In this document: positions 34,305-42,579 of the stretch, in pieces | How the letters are laid out: each line of letters opens with the position of its first letter | Position numbering within the stretch: the stretch's first letter is position 1 | Source: Mesorhizobium sp. M7A.F.Ca.US.008.03.1.1 | GTDB taxonomy: Bacteria; Pseudomonadota; Alphaproteobacteria; Rhizobiales; Rhizobiaceae | Direction of reading: 5' to 3' | Assembly (NCBI RefSeq): GCF_003997495.1 | Contig: NZ_RZRU01000013.1 | Location: forward strand, 101,556-165,555 | DNA: 64,000 nucleotides | Notes under the pieces: model-generated | What the model saw: only the letters and a program-made list of their open reading frames with translations | Told to the model about the DNA's origin: nothing | The model's database searches: none | Made by a program: the position numbers and the translations under genes

Positions 34305-35291
34305 ATGATGGTTTCACGGCGCATGACGCTGCGTCTGGCGGTTCTCGGGACAGCCGCTGTTCTTGCTACCAGGCCGGCCGTTGCGGCAGCCAGGATTCGC
34401 CTCGGTGTGCTGAAGTTTGGAACCGTGAGTTGGGAACTCGATACGCTAAGGCAGCACAAATTCGATGCCGCGAACGGGATCGATCTGGAGATCATCGACT
34501 TTGCCGGCGAGGATGCAACCAATGTCGCGATGTTGGCTGGCGGGATCGACATGATCGTCTCCGACTGGCTGAGGGTCTCGCGCCAGCGCTCCGAAGGCGG
34601 CGACCTCACATTGACCCCCTATTCCACCGCCGTGGGGGCGATCATGGTGAAGGAGGGTTCGCCGATCCGGACGGTCGCCGATCTCAAGGACAAGAAGATC
34701 GGCGTCGCCGGCGGTCCGCTCGACAAGAGTTGGCTGCTTATACAAGCACTGACCAGGCGCGATCTCGGCGTCGACCTGTCGGCAACCAACGACATCGTCT
34801 TTGGCGCGCCGCCGCTGATTTCGGAAAAGGCGATACAGGGCGAACTCGATGCAGTGCTGAATTTCTGGCATTTTTGCGCCCGTCTCGAGGCCAATGGCTT
34901 CCGTCGATTGATCGGCGTGAATGACGCGGCAAAGACGCTCGGGGCTCTGGGACCCGTGTCGGCGCTCGGTTACGTCTTCCATGACCAATGGGCAAACGAG
35001 AACCCCGACGCCGTCAGGGGTTTCGTGAGGGCGTCCGCGCAAGCCAAGGACTTGCTGGCCAGATCCGATGACGAATGGCTGCGCCTGGCGCCGATCATTC
35101 GCGCGGAAGGCAAGGAACTGGAAAAACTGCGCGATCGCTACCGCCAGGGCATTCCCAGACGGTCGGTCGCCGAGGAAGCGGCCGACGCCGGCAGGCTATA
35201 CCATGTGCTGGCGGCGATCGGCGGCGCGAAACTGGTCGGCAGCGCGCCGGAGATGGCGCCCGGCACGTTCTGGCAGGAACCCCGGAAATGA
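34305..35291 (+). CDS. NitT/TauT-type ABC transporter substrate-binding protein
   Basis: 328 residues with a Tat- or Sec-like N-terminus (VSRRMTLRLAVLGTAAVLATRPAVAA) and GGGAGGAGG upstream. The fold is the SsuA/ThiY/NMT1 group: LGVLKFGTVSWELDTLRQHKFD at the mature start and AVLNFWHFCARLEANGFRRLI. It does not carry evident sulfonate or nitrate-specific features. The stop overlaps the permease start (ATGA). Close linkage to xoxF and quinoprotein accessory genes suggests a ligand used by the periplasmic methanol system; the substrate is not identified. Confidence 0.82.
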   Translation: MMVSRRMTLRLAVLGTAAVLATRPAVAAARIRLGVLKFGTVSWELDTLRQHKFDAANGIDLEIIDFAGEDATNVAMLAGGIDMIVSDWLRVSRQRSEGGDLTLTPYSTAVGAIMVKEGSPIRTVADLKDKKIGVAGGPLDKSWLLIQALTRRDLGVDLSATNDIVFGAPPLISEKAIQGELDAVLNFWHFCARLEANGFRRLIGVNDAAKTLGALGPVSALGYVFHDQWANENPDAVRGFVRASAQAKDLLARSDDEWLRLAPIIRAEGKELEKLRDRYRQGIPRRSVAEEAADAGRLYHVLAAIGGAKLVGSAPEMAPGTFWQEPRK

Positions 35292-36112
35292 CCGCATTGG
35301 AAACCGGCGGCACGCGTGATGCCCCGCCGAGCATGTCCGGCCGACGCAGCCTGGCGACGGCACTGGTGCCCGCGCTGACCGTATCGGTTTCCCTGCTCGG
35401 GCTTTGCCTGCTGTGGAACCTTGCGGCAAGCGTCTGGCCAAGCCGTGCCTTTCCAGGACCTGGGCAGGTCTGGCAGGTGCTTCTCAGGGAGGCTGCGAAC
35501 GGCGACCTTTTTTACCATCTCGGCGTGACCCTCGGCAGGGTCGCCGCGGCATATATCGTCGCAATGATCATAGGATCCGTCATCGGCGTTTTGCTCGGCA
35601 GCTATCGTCGTGTCGACCGTTTTTTCAACCCGTGGGTTATCCTGTTCCTCAACATCCCGGCGCTGGTGGTCATCGTCCTCGGCTACATCTGGTTCGGCCT
35701 CAACGAGGCGGCTGCGATCGGCGCGGTGGCGGTGAACAAGATCCCGAATGTCGTGGTGACGATGCGTGAAGGCGCCAGGACGCTTGATCCAAGTTACGCC
35801 GAAATGGCCACCGTCTATCGCTTCGGCCGCCTTGATCGAATCCGCCATATCCTGCTGCCGCAATTGCAGCCCTATCTTGCCGCCGCGTCGCGATCCGGAA
35901 TCGCCCTCATCTGGAAGATCGTCCTGGTCGTCGAACTGCTCGGCCGCTCGAACGGTGTCGGCTTCCAGATCCATCTCTATTTCCAGCTCTTCGACGTCGC
36001 CGCCATTCTTGCCTATACGCTGGCTTTCGTGGCGGTGATGCTTGTCATCGAACTTCTCCTGGTGCAGCCCGTTGAACGACATGCAACCCGTTGGCGCCGT
36101 CGTCCCGCTTAA
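35288..36112 (+). CDS. ABC transporter permease, NitT/TauT type
   Basis: 274 residues from ATG 35288, overlapping the binding-protein stop. About six transmembrane segments, for example TVSVSLLGLCLLWNLAASVW and VILFLNIPALVVIVLGYIWFG, with the cytoplasmic coupling loop EMATVYRFGRLDRIRHILLPQ, the BPD_transp_1 pattern. It works with the ATPase that overlaps its 3' end. The substrate is unknown. Confidence 0.85.
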   Translation: MTALETGGTRDAPPSMSGRRSLATALVPALTVSVSLLGLCLLWNLAASVWPSRAFPGPGQVWQVLLREAANGDLFYHLGVTLGRVAAAYIVAMIIGSVIGVLLGSYRRVDRFFNPWVILFLNIPALVVIVLGYIWFGLNEAAAIGAVAVNKIPNVVVTMREGARTLDPSYAEMATVYRFGRLDRIRHILLPQLQPYLAAASRSGIALIWKIVLVVELLGRSNGVGFQIHLYFQLFDVAAILAYTLAFVAVMLVIELLLVQPVERHATRWRRRPA

Positions 36113-36821
36113 GGTCGACATCGCCGAAAAGATCTTCAGATCCGCGCGAGGCGTCTCGATCACGGCGCTTCAGGATCTTTCCTTCGAGGTCCGGCAAGGC
36201 GAATTCGCCTGCTTGCTGGGACCATCGGGCTGCGGCAAAACCACGACGCTGCGTATCCTGCTCGGCTTGGACAAAGACTTTTCCGGCTCCTTCCAGTTGC
36301 CGCAAGGAGGTTCGAACCGCATCGCCGCCGTATTCCAGGAACCGACTCTGCTGCCGTGGCGAACGGTGGAGCAGAATGTCAGGCTGGCGTTGCCGAAAAG
36401 CTTGAGAGCAAAAAATCTCGACGGGCTGTTCGACACGCTCGGCCTCGCCGGCATGCGCTCGCTCTATCCTGCCGAACTGTCGCTCGGCCTTGCGCGCAGG
36501 GCAGCGCTTGCCAGGGCTTTCGCCACGGAGCCGGCGGTGCTTTTCCTGGACGAACCCTTTGTCTCGCTCGACGAACAGACCGCCGAGCGGCTTCGGCATC
36601 TGCTTTTGACCGTGTGGTCGGCACGGCCAACGACCGCCTTGATGGTGACGCACAATCTACGCGAGGCACTGATGCTGTCGGACCGCATCATCGTGCTCGC
36701 GCCGCGGCCAACCCATGTGCTCGGCGTGTTCGACGTACGGTTGCCACGGCAACAGCGCAATTCGCAGGTGATGAGCGACCTTCTGCGGTCGTTCCATCAT
36801 AGATTTCCGGACGTCACCTGA
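36081..36821 (+). CDS. ABC transporter ATP-binding protein, NitT/TauT type
   Basis: 246 residues from ATG 36081, overlapping the permease gene by 32 bases; an upstream in-frame start at 36042 is possible. Walker A GPSGCGKTT, Q-loop FQEPTLLPWRTV and Walker B VLFLDEPFVSLD are intact, but the signature reads LSLGLARRAALARA instead of LSGGQ. The switch His is in MVTHNLREA. The signature change may lower activity or be tolerated in this subgroup. It is the last gene of the three-gene ABC unit. Confidence 0.82.
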   Translation: MQPVGAVVPLKVDIAEKIFRSARGVSITALQDLSFEVRQGEFACLLGPSGCGKTTTLRILLGLDKDFSGSFQLPQGGSNRIAAVFQEPTLLPWRTVEQNVRLALPKSLRAKNLDGLFDTLGLAGMRSLYPAELSLGLARRAALARAFATEPAVLFLDEPFVSLDEQTAERLRHLLLTVWSARPTTALMVTHNLREALMLSDRIIVLAPRPTHVLGVFDVRLPRQQRNSQVMSDLLRSFHHRFPDVT

Positions 36822-36855
36822 TCGCCTGCAGGCGAAATGCATATCGGAGGCCTTC

Positions 36856-37827
36856 ATGTCGATCGATCGGCTAAGACGCAGGCTTGTGAGTGGCTTCGCC
36901 TGTACCGCCGCCAGCGCCGCCTTGCTGCCGTGCTGCCTCGGACGAGCCGTTCTGGCCGCAGGCGGCAGTTCTCGGTTCTCGCTCAGGCAAATCGCCGACG
37001 GCCTCTTCGCCTTCCAGGGGGCGGATGAATTGATGACCGCCGCCAACGACGGTGCGATCTGCAATCTGGGCGCCGTCGTCGGCACCGATGCTGTTGCCGT
37101 CATCGACAGCGGTGGCAGCCTGATCGAGGCGCAGGCCTTTCTCGCCGCGATCGGAAAGGTAACAGCAAAGCCGGTTCGCTTCCTGGTCAACACCCACATG
37201 CACCCCGACCACATCTTCGGCAATGCGGCATTCCGGGAAATCGGCGCGACCATCGTCGGTCACCGTAATCTGCCGCGCGCCCTCGACGCGCGTGGCGCGT
37301 TCTATCTGCACAACTATCGCGAACAGCTTGGCGAGGCGCTGATGGAGGGGGTCGAGATCGTCTCGCCGACCATGCTTGTCGACGATCACCTGCAACTCGA
37401 CCTCGGCGGGCGCATGATCGAACTGCGGGCATGGAAGGCGGCGCACACCGACAACGACCTGACCGTATTCGATACCGTGACCAGAACGCTCTTTGCCGGC
37501 GATCTCGTGTTCATGGGCTCCTTGCCGACGCTCGACGGATCACTGCTTGGATGGCTCCGCCAGATGGATGCGCTCACCGCGATCGACGCCGCGCGCGTCG
37601 TTCCAGGTCATGGCCCTATAACGGCTGACTGGCCACAGGCGCTGGCGGGGGAACGACGCTATTTCGAGGTTCTGGCGCGCGATATCCGCAAGGCGATCGT
37701 CGACGGAACGCCGCTGCGCGAAGCAGTCAAAACCGCTGGCGAAAGCGAACGGGACAATTGGCATCTGTTCGACGACTACAACGAGCGCAACGCAACGGCC
37801 GCATTCGCCGAACTCGAATGGGAATAG
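36856..37827 (+). CDS. Metallo-beta-lactamase-fold hydrolase, quinoprotein relay associated
   Basis: 323 residues, signal segment about 1-35, ATG with GGAGG upstream. The zinc motif NTHMHPDHIFGN begins at residue 112, giving His 114, His 116, Asp 118 and His 119; further ligands are in AHTDNDLTVFD and VPGHGP. It matches the periplasmic SoxH-related zinc hydrolases that travel with quinoproteins and SoxYZ-like carriers. Its substrate may be a carrier-bound adduct. It sits 118 bases before the SoxYZ-like gene. Confidence 0.82.
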   Translation: MSIDRLRRRLVSGFACTAASAALLPCCLGRAVLAAGGSSRFSLRQIADGLFAFQGADELMTAANDGAICNLGAVVGTDAVAVIDSGGSLIEAQAFLAAIGKVTAKPVRFLVNTHMHPDHIFGNAAFREIGATIVGHRNLPRALDARGAFYLHNYREQLGEALMEGVEIVSPTMLVDDHLQLDLGGRMIELRAWKAAHTDNDLTVFDTVTRTLFAGDLVFMGSLPTLDGSLLGWLRQMDALTAIDAARVVPGHGPITADWPQALAGERRYFEVLARDIRKAIVDGTPLREAVKTAGESERDNWHLFDDYNERNATAAFAELEWE

Positions 37828-37945
37828 ACGACGCCGACATGCGCCAGACAGCTGTAAGGCACGGCGATTTGCCAAGGCGTCGCCAAAGGCTTATCCTCAA
37901 CGCCAGCCTGGGCACCACCTCTCTTGCATTGGTGGAGGCATCGAA

Positions 37946-38809
37946 ATGCAAAACCACGCTTACTCGGGCCGGCAGCTCGCCTTGCCGCTCGCATCCGTTT
38001 TCGCCGCGATCATCTTGACCATCGGCACGTTGCTCGGCTCCTCGGGAGCCGCCAACGCACAGCAAACAACCGCGTCCTCGGACAGGATCTGGCATGACTT
38101 GAAGGGCGACGTGTTCGGCGATCGGGCAATTCTGGTCGATACCGGCGTCGTCCGGATCGAAGCGCCGAAGCGGGCGCAGGATGCCGCCATCGTGCCCGTT
38201 GACATCTATCTCGATCCAGCCAAGGCGCCGGACGGCATCAAATCCGTTACCCTGATCATCGACGCCAACCCTGCACCGGTGGCGGCAACATTCCAGCTCG
38301 GCAAGGATGCCGGCGTGACGCATCTGTCGACGCGCGTGCGCGTCAACGACTATTCCTATCTGCGTGCGATCGCTGAGACGCAGGGCGGCCAACTCCATAT
38401 GGCGCAGACCTTCGTCAAGGCATCAGGCGGATGCTCCGCCCCTGCGGTCAAGAACCAGGACGAGGCCAACGCGACGATGGGTCAGATGAAGCTGCGCCAG
38501 TTCCCGCCCAAAGAGACGATGACCAAGACTGAGGAACTGCAGTTGATGATCCGGCACCCTAACAATTCGGGGCTGCAGCGGGATCCGCTGACCCAGTATT
38601 TCATACCAGCGCATTTTGTCCAGAAACTGTCGATCTCCCAAGCCGGCCAGCCGATCCTCTCCATGGAAGGTGGAATATCGATTTCGGAAGACCCCAATTT
38701 CCGATTCGATTTCACCGTGCACGGCAACGGCGAAATCCAGGTTGAAGCGATCGATACGGATGGCAAAACGTTTCGCAATCAGTGGCCGCTGGAGACCGCG
38801 GGACTCTGA
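37946..38809 (+). CDS. Quinoprotein-associated SoxYZ-like carrier protein
   Basis: 287 residues with a signal peptide (ending near ANAQQ) and GGAGG upstream. The N-terminal half resembles SoxY and ends in a swinging-arm-like GGC at residues 161-163, as in the thiol carrier arm of SoxY. The C-terminal half (FPPKETMTKTEELQLMIRHPN onwards) resembles SoxZ, so it is a SoxY-SoxZ fusion. In sulfur oxidisers the Cys carries intermediates; here no sox genes are present, so another cargo is implied, perhaps linked to the metallohydrolase upstream. Confidence 0.82.
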   Translation: MQNHAYSGRQLALPLASVFAAIILTIGTLLGSSGAANAQQTTASSDRIWHDLKGDVFGDRAILVDTGVVRIEAPKRAQDAAIVPVDIYLDPAKAPDGIKSVTLIIDANPAPVAATFQLGKDAGVTHLSTRVRVNDYSYLRAIAETQGGQLHMAQTFVKASGGCSAPAVKNQDEANATMGQMKLRQFPPKETMTKTEELQLMIRHPNNSGLQRDPLTQYFIPAHFVQKLSISQAGQPILSMEGGISISEDPNFRFDFTVHGNGEIQVEAIDTDGKTFRNQWPLETAGL

Positions 38810-38850
38810 AGTATCGATATCTTGCGCCGGACTGCCGGGGGCTTGCCAGC

Positions 38851-38884
38851 TTGATCCCGAAAGTGGAGCTTGTTTCGGGAAGAT
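38851..38884. repeat. Diverged copy of a rhizobial palindromic element
   Basis: TCCCGAAA (38855-38862) and TTTCGGGA (38873-38880) form an 8-bp stem inside a segment that resembles, from memory, a palindromic element scattered in Mesorhizobium genomes (GATCCCGAAAA...). It sits between the SoxYZ-like gene and a convergent gene. Confidence 0.45.
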
Positions 38885-38935
38885 ACTGTCCAGACAAAGG
38901 ATGGAACTCCATCCGGCTTCCGGATTGAGCAGGCT

Positions 38936-39289
38936 CTAAAAGCAGCGCACGTCGGCTTCCGACTGCGCGCGCTTCAATTCGGTACGGGCTGCCTTCGCCG
39001 GTGCGCTTTCGCGAAACAGCCCCGCGTTTTCCCCTGTAGTCAAAGACATGCTCTTGAAAGTCTCGGCTCTCTCATAGTGGTCGTAGGGAAGGATCGAGGC
39101 GATGACGTCGATCGAGCAGGAACAGCTTTCCAGCGCCTGACGTGTCTGGCCGTTCGTCTGCATGCAGCCGAGCACGTAATCGGCAATCGTTGCTGTCGGG
39201 TAATCTCCCGCGGCGCCCGCCGGGTTTGCGAAGGCCAGCGGCGCGGCAAGGAGCAGCGGCAAAGTCGAAAATCCAACATATCTGATCAC
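38936..39289 (-). CDS. Secreted Cys-containing protein, methylotrophy region, function unknown
   Basis: 117 residues from GTG 39289, with GGAGG 7 bases upstream. Signal peptide about 1-27 (PAGAAG). The mature part has the cluster LESCSCSIDVIASILPYD and a Cys next to the C-terminus (VRCF), plus VLGCMQTNGQ; four Cys could form two disulphides. I believe close relatives occur beside xoxF in other Hyphomicrobiales, but cannot confirm here. It is convergent with the SoxYZ-like gene and divergent from xoxF. Confidence 0.68.
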   Translation of the reverse strand: MIRYVGFSTLPLLLAAPLAFANPAGAAGDYPTATIADYVLGCMQTNGQTRQALESCSCSIDVIASILPYDHYERAETFKSMSLTTGENAGLFRESAPAKAARTELKRAQSEADVRCF

Positions 39290-39624
39290 GGGAAAACCTC
39301 CGGTTGGCCTGGGCGCAATGCGCCCAGTCGGATCACCGTGGCAGTTGGCAACGTGCCGAAGAGTCAGTCAAGCGCCCATGGCTTCCGTATACGACCAAAG
39401 GAGGAATGCGGTGCTGGTCGACCGTGGTTCCGCATGCCGGCCCCATGGCCCGCTCCATGCCCCAACTCCAACGATCATCTCATGCTTGGCTCACTATCGA
39501 TTCCCAATGGGGCGCGTACATGGCCAGGCCGAGACATCGAATTGAATACCTCCAAATAAAATTCACACTTAGGCGAAATGTAAAACTCAAAAAATAATCA
39601 AATTTTATGCGGCCCGTCGTTATT

Positions 39625-39734
39625 TCTCGAGAATAAATACTTCGCCCAACAAATACTTCCCTACTTATTTCCTTATATTGCACCGCATCATTTACGATAT
39701 TGCGGTGCAAAAAAACACCCGGGCTTTTTTGCTT
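39625..39734. promoter_or_regulatory. AT-rich regulatory region upstream of xoxF
   Basis: The 685-base gap 39290-39974 has no credible gene. Within it lie a 10-bp palindrome TTCTCGAGAA (39625-39634), direct repeats AAATACTTC at 39636-39644 and 39652-39660 (16-base period), and a perfect 10-bp dyad TTGCACCGCA/TGCGGTGCAA (39678-39687, 39701-39710). GCAAAAAA/TTTTTTGC around CCCGGG follows. Their density in an AT-rich island suggests regulator binding and a transcript end for the opposite gene. Confidence 0.55.
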
Positions 39735-39974
39735 GCCTAGCGTTTTGCGATGACATAGCCTCACCCTGTTTCCGGCTTCAAGGGCGTCACCGTCATTAGG
39801 GAGCGGCGACAGTCTTTCGTAGGCCAAGGTGAGGTGGGCAGTAACGGTGCCCTCTGCACATCTGGCTTAGGTCGTGACACGCTGCCGGAAATATTTCCCC
39901 CCCGTGAATCGCTTGGGCAAGCCCTTGTGGGCTCAGCAAATGATTCATCACTATGAACCTCGGGAGGAATTCGG

Positions 39975-41876
39975 ATGCGTGTACTTACGAAAGCTACCTA
40001 TATTCTAACCACTGCGGCGTTTCTGTCGCTCGGCGCGGCCTTTACGGCGTCGGCTAACGAGGACCTTGCAAAGCTGGCTTCGGATTCGAAGAACTGGGCA
40101 ATGCAGACGGGTGACTACGCCAACACCCGCTATTCCAAACTCAACCAGATTACTGCGGACAATGTGAAGAACCTGCAGGTCAAGTGGACCTTTTCCACCG
40201 GCGTGCTACGAGGCCACGAGGGTGGACCGCTTATCATCGGCGATGTGATGTATGTTCACACGCCTTTCCCGAACAATGTCTTTGCGCTCGATCTCAAGAA
40301 TGACGGGAAGATCCTCTGGAAATATGAACCCAAGCAGGATCCCAACGTCATTCCGATCATGTGTTGCGATACGGTCAATCGCGGCGTTGCCTATGGTGAC
40401 GGCAAGATCATTCTCAATCAGGCCGACACCACGGTCGTCGCTCTCGACGCGAAGACCGGCAAGGTCGTCTGGTCGGTCAAGAACGGCGACCAAACCGATG
40501 GCGGCAAAGGCGAATCCGGTACGGCTGCCCCCGTCGTCGTCAAGGACAAGGTGCTCATCGGCGTATCCGGCGCCGAATTCGGCGTTCGCGGCTGGCTGGC
40601 CGCCTACAATCTGAAAGATGGCAAACTCGCCTGGAAAGCCTATTCGGAAGGTCCGGACGCAGACACCCTGCTCGATCCCGAGAAGACCACGCATCTCGGC
40701 AAGCCGGTGGGCAAGGATTCCGGCACCAACACCTGGGAAGGCGAGCAGTGGAAGACCGGCGGCGGCACGACATGGGGATGGTATTCCTATGATCCCAAGC
40801 TGAACCTGGTCTACTATGGCACCGGCAATCCCTCGACGTGGAACCCGGTACAACGCCCCGGCGACAATCGCTGGTCGATGACGATCATGGCCCGCGATGC
40901 GGATACGGGTGTTGCCAAATGGCTCTACCAGATGACCCCGCATGACGAATGGGACTATGACGGCATCAACGAGATGATCCTCGTCGATGGCATGGAGGTC
41001 AACGGCGCCAAGCACGACGTGCTGGTGCATTTTGATCGCAATGGTTTTGCCTACACCATGGATCGCGCCACCGGCGACCTTCTCGTCGCCAAGAAATACG
41101 ATCCGGCCGTGAACTGGGCGACGGAAGTCGTCATGGACCCCAAGAGCGAACAATATGGTCGCCCGCAGGTCGTGGCGAAATATTCGACCCAGCAGAACGG
41201 CGAAGACACCAACTCGACGGGCATCTGCCCGGCGGCGCTTGGAACGAAGGACCAGCAGCCGGCGGCCTATTCGCCGAAGACCGGGCTGTTTTATGTCCCG
41301 ACCAACCATGTCTGCATGGACTATGAGCCTTACAAGGTGAGCTACACCGCCGGTCAGCCTTATGTTGGCGCCACCGTGTCGATGTATCCCGCACCTGGCG
41401 GCGACGGCAGCATGGGCAACTTCATTGCCTGGGACGCGGCCAAGGGCGAGATCGTCTGGTCGAAGCCCGAGCAGTTCTCGGTGTGGTCGGGCGCATTGGC
41501 GACAGATGGCGACGTCGTCTTCTACGGTACACTCGAAGGCTACATCAAGGCGGTCGATAAGGACGGCAAGGAACTCTACAAGTTCAAGACCCCGTCCGGC
41601 ATCATCGGCAACATCACGACCTACGAGCAGGGCGGCAAACAGTACATCGCCGTTCTGTCCGGCGTCGGTGGCTGGGCAGGTATCGGCCTGGCAGGCGGCC
41701 TGCTTTCGCCTGATAACGCCGCTGCCTGGCATGGCGCCGTCGATCAGGGCCGTGCCCAAGGCGACGAGGCCGCGGTCGTTGGCACCGCTGGTCTTGGTGC
41801 CGTCGGCGGCTACGCGGCACTTGCCGACTACACGACGCTGGGCGGTCAGCTCACTGTCTTCGGTCTCCCGGATTGA
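39975..41876 (+). CDS. xoxF: Lanthanide-type PQQ methanol dehydrogenase
   Basis: 633 residues with a signal peptide (about 1-27) and GGGAGGAATTCGG before the ATG. The eight-bladed quinoprotein has the adjacent disulphide Cys 130-Cys 131 in MCCDT. HDEWDYDG starts at residue 323: Asp 327 is the catalytic base and Asp 329 is the additional acidic ligand that marks lanthanide-dependent XoxF, where MxaF has Ala. It oxidises methanol in the periplasm and passes electrons to XoxG. Pattern is that of XoxF5. No mxaF is seen in the window. Confidence 0.97.
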   Translation: MRVLTKATYILTTAAFLSLGAAFTASANEDLAKLASDSKNWAMQTGDYANTRYSKLNQITADNVKNLQVKWTFSTGVLRGHEGGPLIIGDVMYVHTPFPNNVFALDLKNDGKILWKYEPKQDPNVIPIMCCDTVNRGVAYGDGKIILNQADTTVVALDAKTGKVVWSVKNGDQTDGGKGESGTAAPVVVKDKVLIGVSGAEFGVRGWLAAYNLKDGKLAWKAYSEGPDADTLLDPEKTTHLGKPVGKDSGTNTWEGEQWKTGGGTTWGWYSYDPKLNLVYYGTGNPSTWNPVQRPGDNRWSMTIMARDADTGVAKWLYQMTPHDEWDYDGINEMILVDGMEVNGAKHDVLVHFDRNGFAYTMDRATGDLLVAKKYDPAVNWATEVVMDPKSEQYGRPQVVAKYSTQQNGEDTNSTGICPAALGTKDQQPAAYSPKTGLFYVPTNHVCMDYEPYKVSYTAGQPYVGATVSMYPAPGGDGSMGNFIAWDAAKGEIVWSKPEQFSVWSGALATDGDVVFYGTLEGYIKAVDKDGKELYKFKTPSGIIGNITTYEQGGKQYIAVLSGVGGWAGIGLAGGLLSPDNAAAWHGAVDQGRAQGDEAAVVGTAGLGAVGGYAALADYTTLGGQLTVFGLPD

Positions 41877-41931
41877 TGCGCTGGGAACCTTGAGCCCGCC
41901 TCGGGTCTTGTGAGACCAAAGGCTTGAAGAA

Positions 41932-41971
41932 CGAGAGCCCGGATCATCCGGAAGCCATGGCCGGGCTCTCG
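41932..41971 (+). terminator. Hairpin between xoxF and xoxG
   Basis: CGAGAGCCCGG (41932-41942) pairs perfectly with CCGGGCTCTCG (41961-41971) around an 18-base loop. It follows xoxF by 55 bases and precedes xoxG by 82. Lack of a T-run fits a processing, mRNA-stabilising or partial-termination hairpin that lets xoxF be expressed above xoxG. Confidence 0.65.
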
Positions 41972-42053
41972 ATTCGGTTACGCACCCAAAAACCGATCAA
42001 TGCCGGTCGCGACAGCAAAACCGTGTCCAGTGGCAAATGAAGGAAGCGTTTGA

Positions 42054-42578
42054 ATGTCCGTTCGCATTGTAATTTCGGCTTTGGTCCTGGCTCTGCTGCC
42101 TCTGGCAAGCTCAAGCCTCGCCCAGGCCGACGACAGCATGGAAAAAGCCAAGGCGGTAAAGGAAGAAGGCGGCAAGTATTTGGATGCGGATGGAAATCCG
42201 ACCTACAAGATCGAAAACGGAACCGTCGATTGGTACACATTCAGCGGCTACCGCCGGTATCACTCCGATTGCCATGTCTGCCACGGACAGGACGCGACAG
42301 GTTCGAGCTATGCGCCGGCTTTGGTCAACAGCCTGAAAACCATGGATTACGCCACATTCCTCTCGATCGTCGCCGAAGGCCGCAAGAATGTCGGCGGCGG
42401 CAAGGAAAACGTCATGCCTGCCTTTGGCGACAACAAGAACGTCTATTGCTACCTGGACGATCTCTACGTCTATCTGCGCGCGCGCGCAGATGGCGCGGCG
42501 CCCCGCGGACGGCCGCCCAAGCACGAAGACAAGGCCCAGGCGGCGAAGGATTCCGAAGCATCCTGCATGGGTGGATGA
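42054..42578 (+). CDS. xoxG: XoxF-associated cytochrome c
   Basis: 174 residues, signal peptide about 1-25, GAAGGAAG upstream. CHVCH is at residues 73-77, and later NVMPAFGDN gives the axial Met. The extended C-terminal tail rich in Lys and Glu with a terminal Cys is seen in methylotroph XoxG. It takes electrons from XoxF. Next gene xoxJ begins 2 bases after the stop. Confidence 0.92.
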   Translation: MSVRIVISALVLALLPLASSSLAQADDSMEKAKAVKEEGGKYLDADGNPTYKIENGTVDWYTFSGYRRYHSDCHVCHGQDATGSSYAPALVNSLKTMDYATFLSIVAEGRKNVGGGKENVMPAFGDNKNVYCYLDDLYVYLRARADGAAPRGRPPKHEDKAQAAKDSEASCMGG

Positions 42579-42579
42579 C

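Noticed and set aside
39480..39827. A 115-codon minus-strand frame in the xoxF upstream gap
   Set aside because: It crosses the AT-rich repeat island, has no ribosome binding site and an implausible composition; regulatory DNA is more likely.
40206..41759. A 517-codon minus-strand frame opposite xoxF
   Set aside because: Mirror of the xoxF codon bias; no domain or ribosome binding site.
39975..41876. Calcium-dependent MxaF as the identity of the methanol dehydrogenase
   Set aside because: The second Asp in DYD and linkage to xoxG and xoxJ without mxaI indicate XoxF.
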